NCBI RefSeq assembly: GCF_000211835.1
Contig: NZ_AEGR01000109.1
Span: 1-64,000 of the forward strand
DNA length: 64,000 nt
Origin: Hylemonella gracilis ATCC 19624
GTDB lineage: Bacteria > Pseudomonadota > Gammaproteobacteria > Burkholderiales > Burkholderiaceae_C
Direction of reading: 5' to 3'
This document shows positions 16,722 to 26,136 of this stretch, piece after piece. The notes under the pieces are model-generated. The model was not told the DNA's origin. It saw only the letters and a program-made list of their open reading frames with translations, and ran no database searches. Position 1 is the first letter of the stretch; the number at the start of each line of letters is the position of its first letter. A program made the translations under genes and the position numbers.

Positions 16722-18407
16722 TCACATCTTCTCAGGGGCGCTCACGCCCAGCACGGCCAGGCCGTTGCGCAGCACTTGCGCGGTGGCGGCCACCAGGGCC
16801 AGGCGAGCACGCTTGACGGCCTCGTCGTCCACCAGAATGCGCTCGGCATCATAGTAGCTGTGGTAGCTGGAGGCGAGATCGCGCAGGTAAAAAGCCACAT
16901 CGTGCGGGGCGAAATCACGCGCCGCTCCCGTCAGCATGTCGGGGTATTGGGCCAACTTGAGCATCAGCGTGTGCGCGGCTGACGTGTCCAGCGCAGTCAG
17001 GTCGGCGTCGCGCAGGGTCACCGGATCGCCGCCGTCCTTCTCGCGCCAGGCCGCCAACACGGAACAGATGCGCGCGTGCGCGTACTGCACGTAGTAAACC
17101 GGGTTGTCGTTGTTCTTCTGCACGGCCAGGTCGACGTCGAAGGTGTACTCTGTGTCGGGCTTGCGGCTAAGCAGGAAGAAGCGCACAGCGTCCTTGCTGG
17201 TCCATTCGATCAGGTCGCGCAGCGTGACGTAGCTGCCCGCGCGCTTGCTGATCTTCACCTCTTCGCCGCCGCGCACCACGCGCACCATGGTGTGCAGCAC
17301 GTAGTCGGGATAGCCCTGCGGAATGCCGACGCCCGCCGCCTGCAAGCCGGCGCGCACGCGGGCAATGGTGCCGTGGTGGTCCGTGCCCTGGATGTTGACG
17401 ACCTTCTGGAAACCGCGCTCCCACTTGCTGATGTGGTAGGCCACGTCCGGCACGAAGTAGGTGTACGTGCCGTCGCCCTTGCGCATGACGCGGTCCTTGT
17501 CATCGCCGTAGTCGGTGCTGCGCAGCCAGAGCGCGCCGTCTTGTTCGTAGGTCTTACCGGCGGCACGCAGCTTCTCGACCGCCGCGTCGACCCGACCGCT
17601 GGTGTAGAGGCTGGACTCGAGGTAGTAGTTATCGAAACGCAGGTTGAAGGCTTGCAAGTCCAGGTCCTGCTCGTGGCGCAGGTAAGCCACGGCGAACAGG
17701 CGCATGCCATCGAGGTCATCCACCTTGCCGCTGGCCGTGTAGCTGCGGTCATCGGCTTGCACGGTCTTGCCCGCCATGAAGTCGGCCGCGATGTCGGCGA
17801 TGTAGTCACCGTTGTAGGCGCTCTCGGGCCAGCCCGCGTCGCCGGGCTTGAGGCCGCGCGCGCGTGCCTGCACGCTGACCGCGAGGGTCTGGATCTGCAC
17901 CCCCGCGTCGTTGTAATAAAACTCTCGGTACACCTCCCAGCCCTGGGTGGCGTAGAGGTTGGAGATGGCGTCGCCCAGGGCGGCCTGGCGTCCATGGCCC
18001 ACGTGCAGTGGCCCGGTCGGGTTGGCAGAGACGAACTCCACCATCATGCGCTGGCCCTTGGGCGTCTGGCGCCCATAGCGCTCACCCGCGCCCAGCACCT
18101 CGCGCACGATTTCCTGCTTGGCGGCGGGCTTGAGTCGGATGTTGATGAAGCCGGGGCCAGCGATTTCCACCGCATCGACCCAAATGGAAAAGGCGGGCAT
18201 GGCCAGCAGCGCGCGGCGCAGATCCTCGGCGACCTGACGCGGAGGTTGTTTGAGCGGCTTGGCGATCTGCATGGCCGCGGTGGTGGCCAGATCGCCGTGT
18301 TCGGCCAACTTGGGAGATTCGAACGCGGCGCGGGCGCCCGCACCGGGCAACAACTGTTCCAGCACGATGGACAAGGTCTGGAGCAGCTCGTTTTTGACGG
18401 ACAACAT
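16722..18407 (-). CDS. argS: Arginyl-tRNA synthetase
   Basis: Class I aminoacyl-tRNA synthetase that charges tRNA-Arg, 561 residues, cytoplasmic. The N-terminal additional domain begins [20 protein letters not shown]. The HIGH-equivalent motif is in [14 protein letters not shown], and the KMSKS-equivalent is [10 protein letters not shown], as usual in ArgRS. The C-terminal DALR anticodon-binding domain ends with [19 protein letters not shown]. Length is normal for the family. It is followed, 87 bases on, by the SPOR gene and then dsbA on the same strand. The 290-base upstream gap separates it from argP. Confidence 0.97.
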   Translation of the reverse strand: MLSVKNELLQTLSIVLEQLLPGAGARAAFESPKLAEHGDLATTAAMQIAKPLKQPPRQVAEDLRRALLAMPAFSIWVDAVEIAGPGFINIRLKPAAKQEIVREVLGAGERYGRQTPKGQRMMVEFVSANPTGPLHVGHGRQAALGDAISNLYATQGWEVYREFYYNDAGVQIQTLAVSVQARARGLKPGDAGWPESAYNGDYIADIAADFMAGKTVQADDRSYTASGKVDDLDGMRLFAVAYLRHEQDLDLQAFNLRFDNYYLESSLYTSGRVDAAVEKLRAAGKTYEQDGALWLRSTDYGDDKDRVMRKGDGTYTYFVPDVAYHISKWERGFQKVVNIQGTDHHGTIARVRAGLQAAGVGIPQGYPDYVLHTMVRVVRGGEEVKISKRAGSYVTLRDLIEWTSKDAVRFFLLSRKPDTEYTFDVDLAVQKNNDNPVYYVQYAHARICSVLAAWREKDGGDPVTLRDADLTALDTSAAHTLMLKLAQYPDMLTGAARDFAPHDVAFYLRDLASSYHSYYDAERILVDDEAVKRARLALVAATAQVLRNGLAVLGVSAPEKM

Positions 18408-18578
18408 AGTGGGCCGATTCTACTGACCGGGCTCCACGCGCCCTGCTCGGGCAGCACGCCTGTGCCCAACGCACACCAAATTTACGCTTGGACGCAGAAA
18501 GCATGGAGGGTCGCCAAAGGGCACACAATCAAAACTGGCCGACCCTTACGGCGGAACGCCAAATGCCTATGCTGAGTC

Positions 18579-18686
18579 GCGGTTCTGAGCCCGTTCCCTC
18601 CCTGAGCGAGGTTCGAACCGCTTCTGTCCTTGACCCCCGCCGCGGCGCTCCTCCCATTCCTCCTCCAGCCCGGCGGGGATTTTTTG
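18579..18686 (+). ncRNA. Candidate small RNA 3' end with intrinsic terminator in argS-argP gap
   Basis: Two hairpins lie in tandem on the plus strand. The first has arms at 18579-18585 and 18615-18621 (7 perfect pairs). The second has arms at 18635-18642 and 18671-18678 (8 pairs) and is followed directly by a T-run at 18680-18685, i.e. a Rho-independent terminator pointing rightward. No plus-strand gene ends here; both flanking genes are on the minus strand. The simplest reading is a small RNA starting somewhere in 18410-18560, but no promoter is convincing and no known RNA family was recognised. Confidence 0.35.
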
Positions 18687-18699
18687 GGGCCCTCCTCGC

Positions 18700-19617
18700 T
18701 CAATCCAGCTTGCCCGCCGCCTGCTTGACGGCAGCGGTCAGCATCTGCGCCGAAGGCGATTCACGTGCCCAGTGCTGCCAGTACAGCGCGACATCCACCG
18801 TGGCGCCTGGCAGCAGTTCCTCGAAGGCGCCCTCGGCCTTGTCCCGCCGCGCCGCCAGGGTGTGCGCGGGCACCATGCCCCAGCCCAGGCCCAGGGCGAT
18901 GGCCGTGTCGAAAGCTTCGACCGAGGGCGCGTAGTGGCGCGGGTAGGGTGGCTGGCGCAGGCCAAAGTGCTGCTCCAGGTAAGTGTCCTGCAGCGCGTCC
19001 TTGCGGTTGAAGATGATGGCGGGCTGCGCCAACAGCTGGTGGATGGACAGTCGTCCTTGACTGTCACGGCACTCGCGCGCCAGCGCGGGCGCGGCCACGC
19101 CGTGGTAGCGCAGCACGCCCAACGGTTCGGCCAGGCAGCCGCGCAGCGGCTCGGCCAGGGTGGTGACGCAGCCCAGCACGTCTCCGCTCTTGAGCGCGTC
19201 GTGCGTGTGGTCCTGGTCGTCGATCACGATGTCGAGCAGCAAGCGGTGGCGCGCCAGCACCGGCGCGACGCCGGGCAGGAACCAGCTCGCCACCGAGTCG
19301 GCGTTGATGGCCACCGGCAAGGTCTGCCAGGCGCGGCTGCCAGCGCCGCCGTCCACGCTGCCTGCGCCCTGCAAATTGGCCAGCAGGTCCGCCTCCATGG
19401 CCCGCACCTGCTTCACATGCGCCAGCAATGCCTGCCCCGCAGCGGTGGCGCGCACGGTCTTGCCGCGCACCAGCAGGCGGCGGCCCAGCTCGGCCTCCAG
19501 CGACTTGATGCGCAGGGAGATGGCCGCCAGCGTCAGGTGCAAGGCCTGAGCGGCCGGGCCAAAGCCGCCGTGTTCGACCACGGCGGCGAGGGCATCCAGT
19601 TGTTTCGCGTCCAGCAT
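18700..19617 (-). CDS. argP: LysR-type regulator ArgP (lysine/arginine exporter activator)
   Basis: LysR-family DNA-binding regulator of 305 residues. The N-terminal winged helix is MLDAKQLDALAAVVEHGGFGPAAQAL, where the start MLDxKQLxAL is characteristic of ArgP/LysG. The effector domain covers roughly residues 95-300. It diverges from an argO/lysE exporter across a 162-base AT-rich gap, the standard ArgP-ArgO arrangement. In E. coli ArgP responds to lysine and arginine and controls argO; that regulatory role is taken from the family and supported by position. Confidence 0.93.
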   Translation of the reverse strand: MLDAKQLDALAAVVEHGGFGPAAQALHLTLAAISLRIKSLEAELGRRLLVRGKTVRATAAGQALLAHVKQVRAMEADLLANLQGAGSVDGGAGSRAWQTLPVAINADSVASWFLPGVAPVLARHRLLLDIVIDDQDHTHDALKSGDVLGCVTTLAEPLRGCLAEPLGVLRYHGVAAPALARECRDSQGRLSIHQLLAQPAIIFNRKDALQDTYLEQHFGLRQPPYPRHYAPSVEAFDTAIALGLGWGMVPAHTLAARRDKAEGAFEELLPGATVDVALYWQHWARESPSAQMLTAAVKQAAGKLD

Positions 19618-19779
19618 GGTCCGGTTCCGGGCAAGGCGGCCGAACGCCGCAAAAGATCAATTAATTCTTGAGTTTATCTAATTTAAATCAAAAGTATTAA
19701 ACAAAACAAAGGCCACCGGCATACTGCCAGCCATCGTGTCCCCGACGCCCTGGCGCCGGTTTTTCTTCCAGGTGCTCTC
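19618..19779. promoter_or_regulatory. Divergent argP/argO control region
   Basis: This 162-base gap between divergent regulator and exporter contains an AT-rich core at about 19657-19710 that stands out from the GC-rich surroundings. Family knowledge places an ArgP operator and the argO promoter here. I see T-N11-A-like spacing in the core but cannot assign a unique operator or -35/-10 pair. Confidence 0.6.
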
Positions 19780-20427
19780 ATGTCTTTCGCCCTGCCTGTT
19801 TCCCCCGCCTTTCTGTCCGGCATGGTGCTGAGCCTGTCTCTCATCATGGCCATCGGCCCGCAGAACGCGCACGTGCTGCGCATGGGCCTGCAGCGGCAAC
19901 ACCTCGCGCTGACCGTCGCCGTCTGCGTGCTGGCCGACGTGGTGCTGATCGCGCTGGGCGTGGCGGGCCTGGCCCAGCTCGGTGGTTTGTCCGACAAGCT
20001 GCACGGGGCGCTGATCGGCGCGGGCGTGCTCTTCCTCGCGGTCTATGGCTGGCAAGCGCTGCGGCGCTTTCTGCGTCCAGCCCCAGTGAACCTGGAGGCG
20101 GCCAACCTCCAGCCCCCGACCATGACGCGCCGCCAAGCCGTGCTGTCCGCGCTGGCCTTTTCCTGGCTCAACCCGCACGCTTGGCTGGACACTGCGGTGC
20201 TGATCGGCACAGCTTCGCTGGCCTACGGCCTGGACGGCGGCCCCGGTCGCGCGGTCTTTGGCCTGGGCGCCGCCACCGGGTCGCTGCTCTGGTTCGCGGG
20301 TCTGGGCCTGGCCCTGTTCTGGCTCGGCCGGCGCTTGAACTCCGTGGCGGTCTGGCGCGCGCTGGATGGCCTGGTGGCGCTGATGATGTGGGGCACGGCG
20401 CTGTGGCTGGTGCTCAGCCTGTTCTGA
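19780..20427 (+). CDS. argO: LysE/ArgO-type basic amino acid exporter
   Basis: Inner-membrane exporter of 215 residues with about six membrane helices. The N-terminal motif GMVLSLSLIMAIGPQNAHVLRMGL is the LysE-family signature, and SWLNPHAWLDT in the second half contains the paired conserved Asn-Pro. It exports arginine and/or lysine, protecting against overload. Divergence from argP supports the identification over other LysE/RhtB subfamilies. The exact substrate (Arg vs Lys) is not decidable from sequence. Confidence 0.9.
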   Translation: MSFALPVSPAFLSGMVLSLSLIMAIGPQNAHVLRMGLQRQHLALTVAVCVLADVVLIALGVAGLAQLGGLSDKLHGALIGAGVLFLAVYGWQALRRFLRPAPVNLEAANLQPPTMTRRQAVLSALAFSWLNPHAWLDTAVLIGTASLAYGLDGGPGRAVFGLGAATGSLLWFAGLGLALFWLGRRLNSVAVWRALDGLVALMMWGTALWLVLSLF

Positions 20428-20550
20428 TGGCCTGAACGTGACCGGACTGTGCCCCGGTTGCGGTGCGACATCGGCCACCGCCACGGGGGGCCGCGCTGGC
20501 GAGCAGCCACCGACTCTCGCAAGGGCTTAGCCCGCCACGGAAAAGGCCGC

Positions 20551-21225
20551 ATGCGCACAATGCCGCGCATGCGCCGCCGACTCCTCATCAGCTCCGCCTT
20601 GACTGCTGCTGCCAGCGTGGCCGCGCCCGCGCTGGCCTCACCTGCGCGCACGCGTTTGCCCCGCATGACGGAAGGCCCGTTTTATCCGCCTCGCAGCTGG
20701 CGCGCCGACAGCGCCCTCTGGCCCGACCAGGACGCCGACCTCACCACCGTGCGCCGCAAGGACGGCGTGTCGCGCGCGCAAGGCGAGGGGCTGGGACTGG
20801 AAGCCCAGGTGCTGGACAGCGCGGGCCGCGCCATCGATGGCGCTGAGATCGAGATCTGGCAATGCGACACGCTCGCCGCCTACCGCCACCCCAGCGTGCC
20901 CGCCACCACTGGCCGGTTTGACCCCGGCTTCCAGGGGTACGGCGCCACCGTCAGCGGCAAAGGCGGCGAATTGCGCTTTCGCACCATCCGCCCCGTGGCC
21001 TACCCCGGGCGCACGCCCCACATCCACCTCAAGATCACGCACACCAGTTTCGGCACGCTGACAACGCAGCTCTTCGTCGCGGGTGATCCGGGCAACGCAG
21101 GTGATTTCCTCTGGCGCCAGCTCGATGCGGCGGCGCGCCAGGCTGCGGCGATGCAGCTGCAGCCCGCACCGGAGGCCAGCGGCCTGCGCTGGCTGGCGCG
21201 GCACCCGCTGATCGTGCCCGCCTGA
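20551..21225 (+). CDS. Exported intradiol ring-cleavage dioxygenase-like protein
   Basis: Protein of 224 residues if started at 20551; ATGs at 20560 and 20569 are alternatives. The N-terminus has MRRRLLISSALTAAASVAAPALA, a signal with a twin-arginine-like start. The domain matches protocatechuate 3,4-dioxygenase-type enzymes. Likely non-haem Fe(III) ligands are Tyr111 (CDTLAAYRHP), Tyr151, His157 and His159 (YPGRTPHIHL), with the usual TEGPFYPP entry segment. Canonical catechol or protocatechuate dioxygenases are cytoplasmic and sit in aromatic operons. This one is solitary and exported, so its substrate is open; extracytoplasmic aromatic oxidation is plausible. Confidence 0.85.
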   Translation: MRTMPRMRRRLLISSALTAAASVAAPALASPARTRLPRMTEGPFYPPRSWRADSALWPDQDADLTTVRRKDGVSRAQGEGLGLEAQVLDSAGRAIDGAEIEIWQCDTLAAYRHPSVPATTGRFDPGFQGYGATVSGKGGELRFRTIRPVAYPGRTPHIHLKITHTSFGTLTTQLFVAGDPGNAGDFLWRQLDAAARQAAAMQLQPAPEASGLRWLARHPLIVPA

Positions 21226-21378
21226 GAGGGCAGCACCACCCGACCCATCCCCGCAGCGCGGCGCACCGCTGCATCGCAGCATTGCCGCTGGCGGCCTGTC
21301 ATGGCGAAGCGCTAGACTCCCGCCCCGGGTATCCATCCCGGATGCCCCCAGCATCCATTCCTTGAGACAACAGACACC

Positions 21379-21675
21379 ATGAAAAAACTGCTCTCCCTGC
21401 TCGCCCTCGGTCTGGCCCTGAGCTTCGGCACCGCCGCTCAGGCCCAGGACGCCGCCGCCACCTGCGCAGCCCAGTCCGCCGAGAAGAAACTGGCCGGTGC
21501 CGCCAAGACCAGCTTCGAGAAGAAGTGCGTGGCCGACCAGCAAGCCGCCGCCGAAGCCAATGCCAACGCGGTCTGCGAAAAGTCCGCCGCCGACAAGAAG
21601 CTGGCGGGCGCCGCGAAGACCAGCCATGTGAAGAAGTGCTTGGCCGACCAGCAAGCCGCCCCCGCGAAGAAGTAA
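21379..21675 (+). CDS. psiF: PsiF-family periplasmic protein
   Basis: Small exported protein of 98 residues: signal peptide (MKKLLSLLALGLALSFGTAAQA) then two tandem copies of the PsiF repeat. Each copy has the pattern C-x-x-x-S-A-x-K-K-L-A-G-A-A-K-T-S-x-x-K-K-C (residues about 29-51 and 66-88). The paired Cys in each unit may form disulfides in the periplasm. In E. coli psiF is phosphate-starvation inducible; no Pho box was identified here. It is monocistronic, ending at a strong terminator. Confidence 0.88.
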   Translation: MKKLLSLLALGLALSFGTAAQAQDAAATCAAQSAEKKLAGAAKTSFEKKCVADQQAAAEANANAVCEKSAADKKLAGAAKTSHVKKCLADQQAAPAKK

Positions 21676-21700
21676 GCGTTCCGCTGCCTCTCACGGCACA

Positions 21701-21737
21701 AACCCCGGCCGCGTGAGCGGTCGGGGTTTGTTTTTTT
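21701..21737 (+). terminator. Rho-independent terminator of psiF
   Basis: Arms 21701-21712 and 21717-21728 pair with a four-base loop, followed by a T-run through 21737. It lies 25 bases after the psiF stop. Confidence 0.88.
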
Positions 21738-21785
21738 GGGCGCGCGCCGAGACCTGGGGCCGGTTCACGCTCAACAAGCCCTCGC

Positions 21786-22853
21786 TCAGCGGCGCGACTG
21801 CCAGAACGCGGGCTGGCCGTAGTGGTGCTTGAGGAAGTCCAGCCACAGGCGCAGGCGCAGCGGCAGATGCTTGCGCTGCGGAAAGACCACGTAGATGCCG
21901 TTGGGCGGCGCGGCGTAGTCTTCCAGCACCGGTACCAGGCGGCCCGCGCTCACGTCTTCCTCCACCTCCCAGGTGCTGCGCCAGGCAATGCCGTAACCGG
22001 CCAGGCACCAGTCGTGCAGCACCTGCCCGTCGGAACAATCCAGTGGCCCTTGGGGGCGGTAGTAGATGAGTTCTCCTTCGGCCTGCGCCCCGTTCACGAG
22101 CGGCGTGTCCGACAGGCCCGCGCCCGCGAGGTCTGCGCCTGCCAAGCCCGTGCCAGTGAGGTCTGCGTTCAGAACTGTCTCGCCCTCCGGCCTGTCCAGA
22201 AGCTCCTCCTGATGCAGTCCCTGGGCTTTGCGTGGAACGCGGAACGCCCAGCCCCGCGTCTGCGAGGCCTCGCTGGACAGCACCAGGCAATCGAAACGCG
22301 CCAGGTCCTGCGGCGTCTGCGGCGTGCCGTGGCGCTTCAGGTATTCCGGCGTGGCGACGCAGAGCCGCCGGTTGTCCGCCAGGCGCACGCTGACCAGGGA
22401 TGAATCCGGCAGATCGCCCACGCGCACGGCGCAGTCGTAACCCTCGCGCGCCATGTCCACCACCCGGTCGCTCAGGTTGAGCGAGATCGTCACGTCGGTG
22501 TGCAGCTCACGAAAGCGCGGCACCAGGGGCGCCACATGCCGGCGCCCGAAACCCGCCGGGGCCGTCACGCGCAAATGACCGCTGGCCTTCACGCCCCCCG
22601 CCGACACCCCGGCCTCGGCATTGGCGATGTCGGCCAGCAGGCGCTGGCAATCCTCCAGAAAGGCGCTGCCCTCGTGCGTGAGCGAGAGCCTTCGTGTGGT
22701 GCGCAGCAGCAGCTTGACGCCCAGGCGTTCTTCCAGCGCGTCCAGCCGACGCCCCATGATGGCCGGCGCCACACCCTCGGCCCGGGCCGCCGCCGTCAGG
22801 CTGCCGCGCGTGGCCACCGCCACGAAAGATTCCATCTGCTTGAGTTTGTCCAT
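21786..22853 (-). CDS. LysR-family regulator with internal low-complexity insertion
   Basis: LysR-type regulator of 355 residues, about 50-60 longer than usual. The winged helix ([28 protein letters not shown]) and effector domain ([19 protein letters not shown]) are normal. Between about residues 209 and 270 there is extra sequence containing a Gly/Ala/Leu repeat ([18 protein letters not shown]), encoded by a 30-base tandem duplication. It diverges from glcB across 185 bases with a clear inverted repeat, so control of malate synthase is the likely role. The insertion lies where LysR effector subdomains meet and could alter ligand response or be tolerated as a surface loop. Confidence 0.87.
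   Translation of the reverse strand: MDKLKQMESFVAVATRGSLTAAARAEGVAPAIMGRRLDALEERLGVKLLLRTTRRLSLTHEGSAFLEDCQRLLADIANAEAGVSAGGVKASGHLRVTAPAGFGRRHVAPLVPRFRELHTDVTISLNLSDRVVDMAREGYDCAVRVGDLPDSSLVSVRLADNRRLCVATPEYLKRHGTPQTPQDLARFDCLVLSSEASQTRGWAFRVPRKAQGLHQEELLDRPEGETVLNADLTGTGLAGADLAGAGLSDTPLVNGAQAEGELIYYRPQGPLDCSDGQVLHDWCLAGYGIAWRSTWEVEEDVSAGRLVPVLEDYAAPPNGIYVVFPQRKHLPLRLRLWLDFLKHHYGQPAFWQSRR
22111..22170. repeat. Two-unit 30-base tandem repeat inside LysR gene
   Basis: Units 22111-22140 and 22141-22170 agree at 22 of 30 positions by my count, including an identical 10-base block (GAGGTCTGCG). They encode the repeated Ala-Asp-Leu-x-Gly-x-Gly-Leu unit of the LysR insertion, so replication slippage is the likely origin. 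Confidence 0.7.
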
Positions 22854-23038
22854 GCCCGCCTCAGTCCCGCTTCGCGCTCAACACGCCTGATTCGATACTT
22901 TTTGTTCCGAATATCGAGATTATTTATTGGTTAATGGATTACGAAGTATCAAATACAGTTCGTCATCCCAAAAAAGGCGCTCCCTGCGCGCTGCGCCCTG
23001 TCCACCCCCTTTCTGTCTTTGCCCCCTGGAGGTCCGCC
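22854..23038. promoter_or_regulatory. Divergent LysR / glcB control region with inverted repeat
   Basis: AT-rich core at about 22890-22960. An interrupted inverted repeat has arms GATACTT (22894-22900) and AAGTATC (22944-22950) separated by 43 bases, consistent with paired LysR-type sites. Nearer to glcB there is a strong ribosome site (GGAGG, about 23026-23030) that fixes the start at 23039. Confidence 0.5.
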
Positions 23039-25315
23039 ATGACGACGCCCGCCCCCGAATTCACCCGTGTCCACGGCCTGCAGGTCGCGACCGCGCTGCA
23101 CCGTTTCGTTGAACAGAAAGTGCTGCCCGGCACGGGCGTGGAAAGCGCCAAGTTCTGGGCCGGTTTCGACGCCATCGCGCGCGACCTCGGCCCCAAGAAC
23201 GCGGCCTTGCTGAGGAAGCGCGACCGCCTGCAAGCAGAGCTGGATGCCTGGCACAAAGCCAACCCCGGGCCCATCACGGCCGGGAAAAACATGAAGGCCT
23301 ACCAAGCCTTCCTGGAAAAAATCGGCTACCTCGTGCCCGCGCCCAAGGACGTGCACTGCGACACGACCAACGTCGACGCCGAACTGGCCGTGCAAGCCGG
23401 CCCGCAACTCGTGGTGCCCATCCTGAACGCGCGCTACGCGCTCAACGCGGCCAACGCACGCTGGGGCTCGCTCTATGACGCGCTCTACGGCACGGACGCG
23501 CTGCCCGAGGACGGCCCCGGCTACAAGGGCGCCACCAAGACCGGCCCGGACGGCCAGGGCTACAACCCGGTGCGCGGCGCCAAGGTGATCGAGTACGCGC
23601 GCCATGTGCTGGACCGCGTGGCCCCGCTGGCCGCAGCGCAAGGCAAGCCCGCGTCGCACGTGGGCTCCAAGGGCTATGCCGTGCTGGGCGGCAAGCTGAT
23701 CGTCACGCTGAAGGACGGCCGGCAGGCCACGCTGGCCGAGACGGGCAAGTTCATCGGTTATCAGGGCAGCGCCGCCGCGCCCAGCGCCATCCTGCTGCGC
23801 AACAACGGCATCCACATCGAGATCCAGATCGACCGCAGCACGCCCATCGGCAAGACCGACCCGGCGGGCGTGAGCGACCTGCTGGTCGAGGCCGCGCTCT
23901 CGACCATCCTCGACCTGGAAGACTCCGTGGCCGTGGTGGACGCCGAAGACAAGGTGCTGGCCTACGAGAACTGGCTGGGCATCCTCAAGGGCACGCTGAC
24001 CGAAACGGTCAACAAAGGCGGCAAGAGCTTCACGCGCCGCCTCAACGCCGACCGCGTCTACCAGGGCGCGAACGGCGAAGAGATCAAGCTGCACGGCCGC
24101 AGCCTGCTCTTCGTGCGCAATGTGGGCCACCTGATGACGCACCCGGCCATGCGCTACGCCGATGGCAGCGACATGCACGAAGGCATCATGGACGCGGTCA
24201 TCACCACGGCCATTGCGCTGCACGACCTGCAAGGCCTCACCAAGAACGGCATCCGCAACTCGCGCACCGGCAGCATCTACATCGTCAAGCCCAAGATGCA
24301 CGGCCCCGAGGAAGCCGCCTTCGCTTCCGAGCTATTCGCCCGTGTCGAGACCCTGCTGGGTCTGCCCGAGAACACGGTGAAGCTGGGCATCATGGACGAA
24401 GAGCGCCGCACCAGCGTCAACCTCAAGGCCTGCATCGCCGCCGCCAAGAGCCGCGTGGCCTTCATCAACACCGGCTTCCTCGATCGCACGGGCGACGAGA
24501 TGCACACCGCCATGCACGCCGGCCCCATGATCCGCAAGGCCGCGATGAAGGGCACCGCCTGGATCGACGCCTACGAAAAACTCAATGTGCTGGTCGGGCT
24601 GGCCACCGGCCTCAAGGGCCGCGCACAGATCGGCAAGGGCATGTGGGCCATGCCCGACCTGATGGCCGCCATGCTCAAGCAGAAGATCGTGCACCCGCTG
24701 GCCGGTGCCAACACCGCCTGGGTGCCCAGCCCCACCGCCGCCACCCTGCACGCGCTGCACTACCACCAGGTCAACGTGGCCGCTATTCAAGACCAACTGG
24801 AAAAGCAAGCTCAGGCCAAGAACTTCAAGCAGACCGAAGCCAAGGAACTGGCCCGCCTGCTGACCGTGCCCGTGGCCGGCAAGCCCGGCATGAAGGCCCC
24901 CTGGACCGCCACCGAGATCCAGCAGGAAATCGACAACAACTGCCAGGGTATCCTGGGCTACGTGGTGCGCTGGATCGACCAGGGCGTGGGCTGCTCCAAG
25001 GTGCCCGACATCCACAACATCGGCCTGATGGAAGACCGCGCCACCCTGCGCATCAGCAGCCAGCACATCGCCAACTGGCTGCTGCACGGCGTGGTGACCG
25101 AGAACCAAGTGCGCGCCGCGTTTGAACGCATGGCCGCCGTGGTGGACGAGCAGAACAAGAGTGACCCGCTCTACAAGCCCATGGCCGGCAACTTTGAAAC
25201 GTCCATGGCCTACAAGGCCGCGACCGACCTGGTGTTCAAGGGCCTGGAACAGCCCAACGGCTACACCGAGCCACTGCTGCATGCGTGGCGCTTGAAGGTC
25301 AAGGCCGCGGCCTGA
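23039..25315 (+). CDS. glcB: Malate synthase G
   Basis: Glyoxylate-cycle enzyme condensing glyoxylate and acetyl-CoA to malate, 758 residues, cytoplasmic monomer type. The start at 23039 ([17 protein letters not shown]) is set by the GGAGG site; an upstream ATG at 22934 lies within the control region. Family features include [15 protein letters not shown] and [13 protein letters not shown] near the N-terminus, [17 protein letters not shown] in the TIM-barrel core (acidic metal ligands), [17 protein letters not shown] and, near the C-terminus, [16 protein letters not shown]. No isocitrate lyase gene is in the window. Likely regulated by the divergent LysR protein. Confidence 0.97.
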   Translation: MTTPAPEFTRVHGLQVATALHRFVEQKVLPGTGVESAKFWAGFDAIARDLGPKNAALLRKRDRLQAELDAWHKANPGPITAGKNMKAYQAFLEKIGYLVPAPKDVHCDTTNVDAELAVQAGPQLVVPILNARYALNAANARWGSLYDALYGTDALPEDGPGYKGATKTGPDGQGYNPVRGAKVIEYARHVLDRVAPLAAAQGKPASHVGSKGYAVLGGKLIVTLKDGRQATLAETGKFIGYQGSAAAPSAILLRNNGIHIEIQIDRSTPIGKTDPAGVSDLLVEAALSTILDLEDSVAVVDAEDKVLAYENWLGILKGTLTETVNKGGKSFTRRLNADRVYQGANGEEIKLHGRSLLFVRNVGHLMTHPAMRYADGSDMHEGIMDAVITTAIALHDLQGLTKNGIRNSRTGSIYIVKPKMHGPEEAAFASELFARVETLLGLPENTVKLGIMDEERRTSVNLKACIAAAKSRVAFINTGFLDRTGDEMHTAMHAGPMIRKAAMKGTAWIDAYEKLNVLVGLATGLKGRAQIGKGMWAMPDLMAAMLKQKIVHPLAGANTAWVPSPTAATLHALHYHQVNVAAIQDQLEKQAQAKNFKQTEAKELARLLTVPVAGKPGMKAPWTATEIQQEIDNNCQGILGYVVRWIDQGVGCSKVPDIHNIGLMEDRATLRISSQHIANWLLHGVVTENQVRAAFERMAAVVDEQNKSDPLYKPMAGNFETSMAYKAATDLVFKGLEQPNGYTEPLLHAWRLKVKAAA

Positions 25316-25340
25316 TCCCACAAGAAGCGACCTGAGGAGA

Positions 25341-25368
25341 AAACGGCGCCCGCGGGCGCCGTTTTTTT
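25341..25368 (+). terminator. Rho-independent terminator of glcB
   Basis: Ten-pair GC hairpin with arms 25341-25350 and 25355-25364, a four-base loop and a seven-T run. It lies 26 bases after the glcB stop. Confidence 0.93.
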
Positions 25369-25420
25369 GCACCTCGCCAACGTGAAGCGTACGCGCGCCC
25401 CTGGGTCATACTCGCCGTTG

Positions 25421-25436
25421 GCGCCCCTTCGGGCGC
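25421..25436 (+). other. Short hairpin in methyltransferase leader
   Basis: Six-pair stem GCGCCC/GGGCGC closed by a CTTC loop, 20 bases upstream of the methyltransferase start. It could influence translation or be chance in GC-rich DNA. Confidence 0.3.
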
Positions 25437-25456
25437 AGCGGCAACAAGGAACGAGC

Positions 25457-26065
25457 GTGCAATCTGCCAGTGAAACATGGTTCGACGAGGTCTATTACCA
25501 ACGCTACTACTTCGACAAGAAGACCCGCGTGGTGGACCCCAGCCATCTTGAGCGGCTGGGCACCTTTGTGTGCAGCTACCTCAAGTACCTGCGCGTGCCG
25601 GTGCGGCGCGTGCTGGATGTGGGCTGTGGCGTCGGCCTGTGGCGCGACGTGGTGGCCCGGCACTACCCTGAAGCGCATTACCACGGCGTGGAGTACAGCG
25701 AGTACCTGTGCGCGCGCTACGGCTGGGAGCGCGGCTCCGTGGTTGACTACCGCAGCACCGAGCCTTTTGACCTGGTGATCTGCCAGGGCGTGCTGCCCTA
25801 CCTGAGCGCCGCCGACCTCAAGCTGGCGCTGCACAACCTCGCCACGCTGAGCCGCGGCGCCTTGTACCTGGAGGCCGTGACGCGCGAGGACTATGAGCGC
25901 GACATCGTCGACGACACGCTGACCGACCCGCGCCTGTTTCGCCACCGCGCCCAGCTCTACCGGCGCGGCCTGCTCGAAGGGTTCACCGAGCTGGGCGGCG
26001 GCGTCTGGCTCAGTCGACAGACCACGACGCCGCTGTTTGAACTGGAATACGCGAGCGGGCGCTGA
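25457..26065 (+). CDS. Class I SAM-dependent methyltransferase
   Basis: Protein of 202 residues from a GTG at 25457, preceded by AAGGA. An in-frame ATG at 25367 lies inside the glcB terminator and is unlikely. The SAM-binding motif I is VRRVLDVGCGVGLWRDV, followed by the acidic motif HGVEYSEYL and FDLVICQGVLPYL (motif IV-like). The rest has no diagnostic substrate domain. It sits alone between the glcB terminator and a DUF1624-type gene, so the acceptor molecule is unknown. Confidence 0.82.
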   Translation: MQSASETWFDEVYYQRYYFDKKTRVVDPSHLERLGTFVCSYLKYLRVPVRRVLDVGCGVGLWRDVVARHYPEAHYHGVEYSEYLCARYGWERGSVVDYRSTEPFDLVICQGVLPYLSAADLKLALHNLATLSRGALYLEAVTREDYERDIVDDTLTDPRLFRHRAQLYRRGLLEGFTELGGGVWLSRQTTTPLFELEYASGR

Positions 26066-26136
26066 GCGCGGCGGCCTGACGATGACGGCCGCTGCGTGAT
26101 GCCGCGACACGGAATGCCGCGCGCTACAGTGCGCGC

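Noticed and set aside
18601-18626. tRNA-like T-arm sequence (GGTTCGAACC) in the argP-argS gap
   Set aside because: The palindrome has only two stem pairs in T-arm register, and no acceptor, D or anticodon arms could be placed around it, so it is not a tRNA.
18410-18690. 6S RNA candidate
   Set aside because: The gap has two hairpins and a terminator, but I could not find the long bubble-interrupted stem of 6S RNA, and the genomic context (zapA/fau) is absent.
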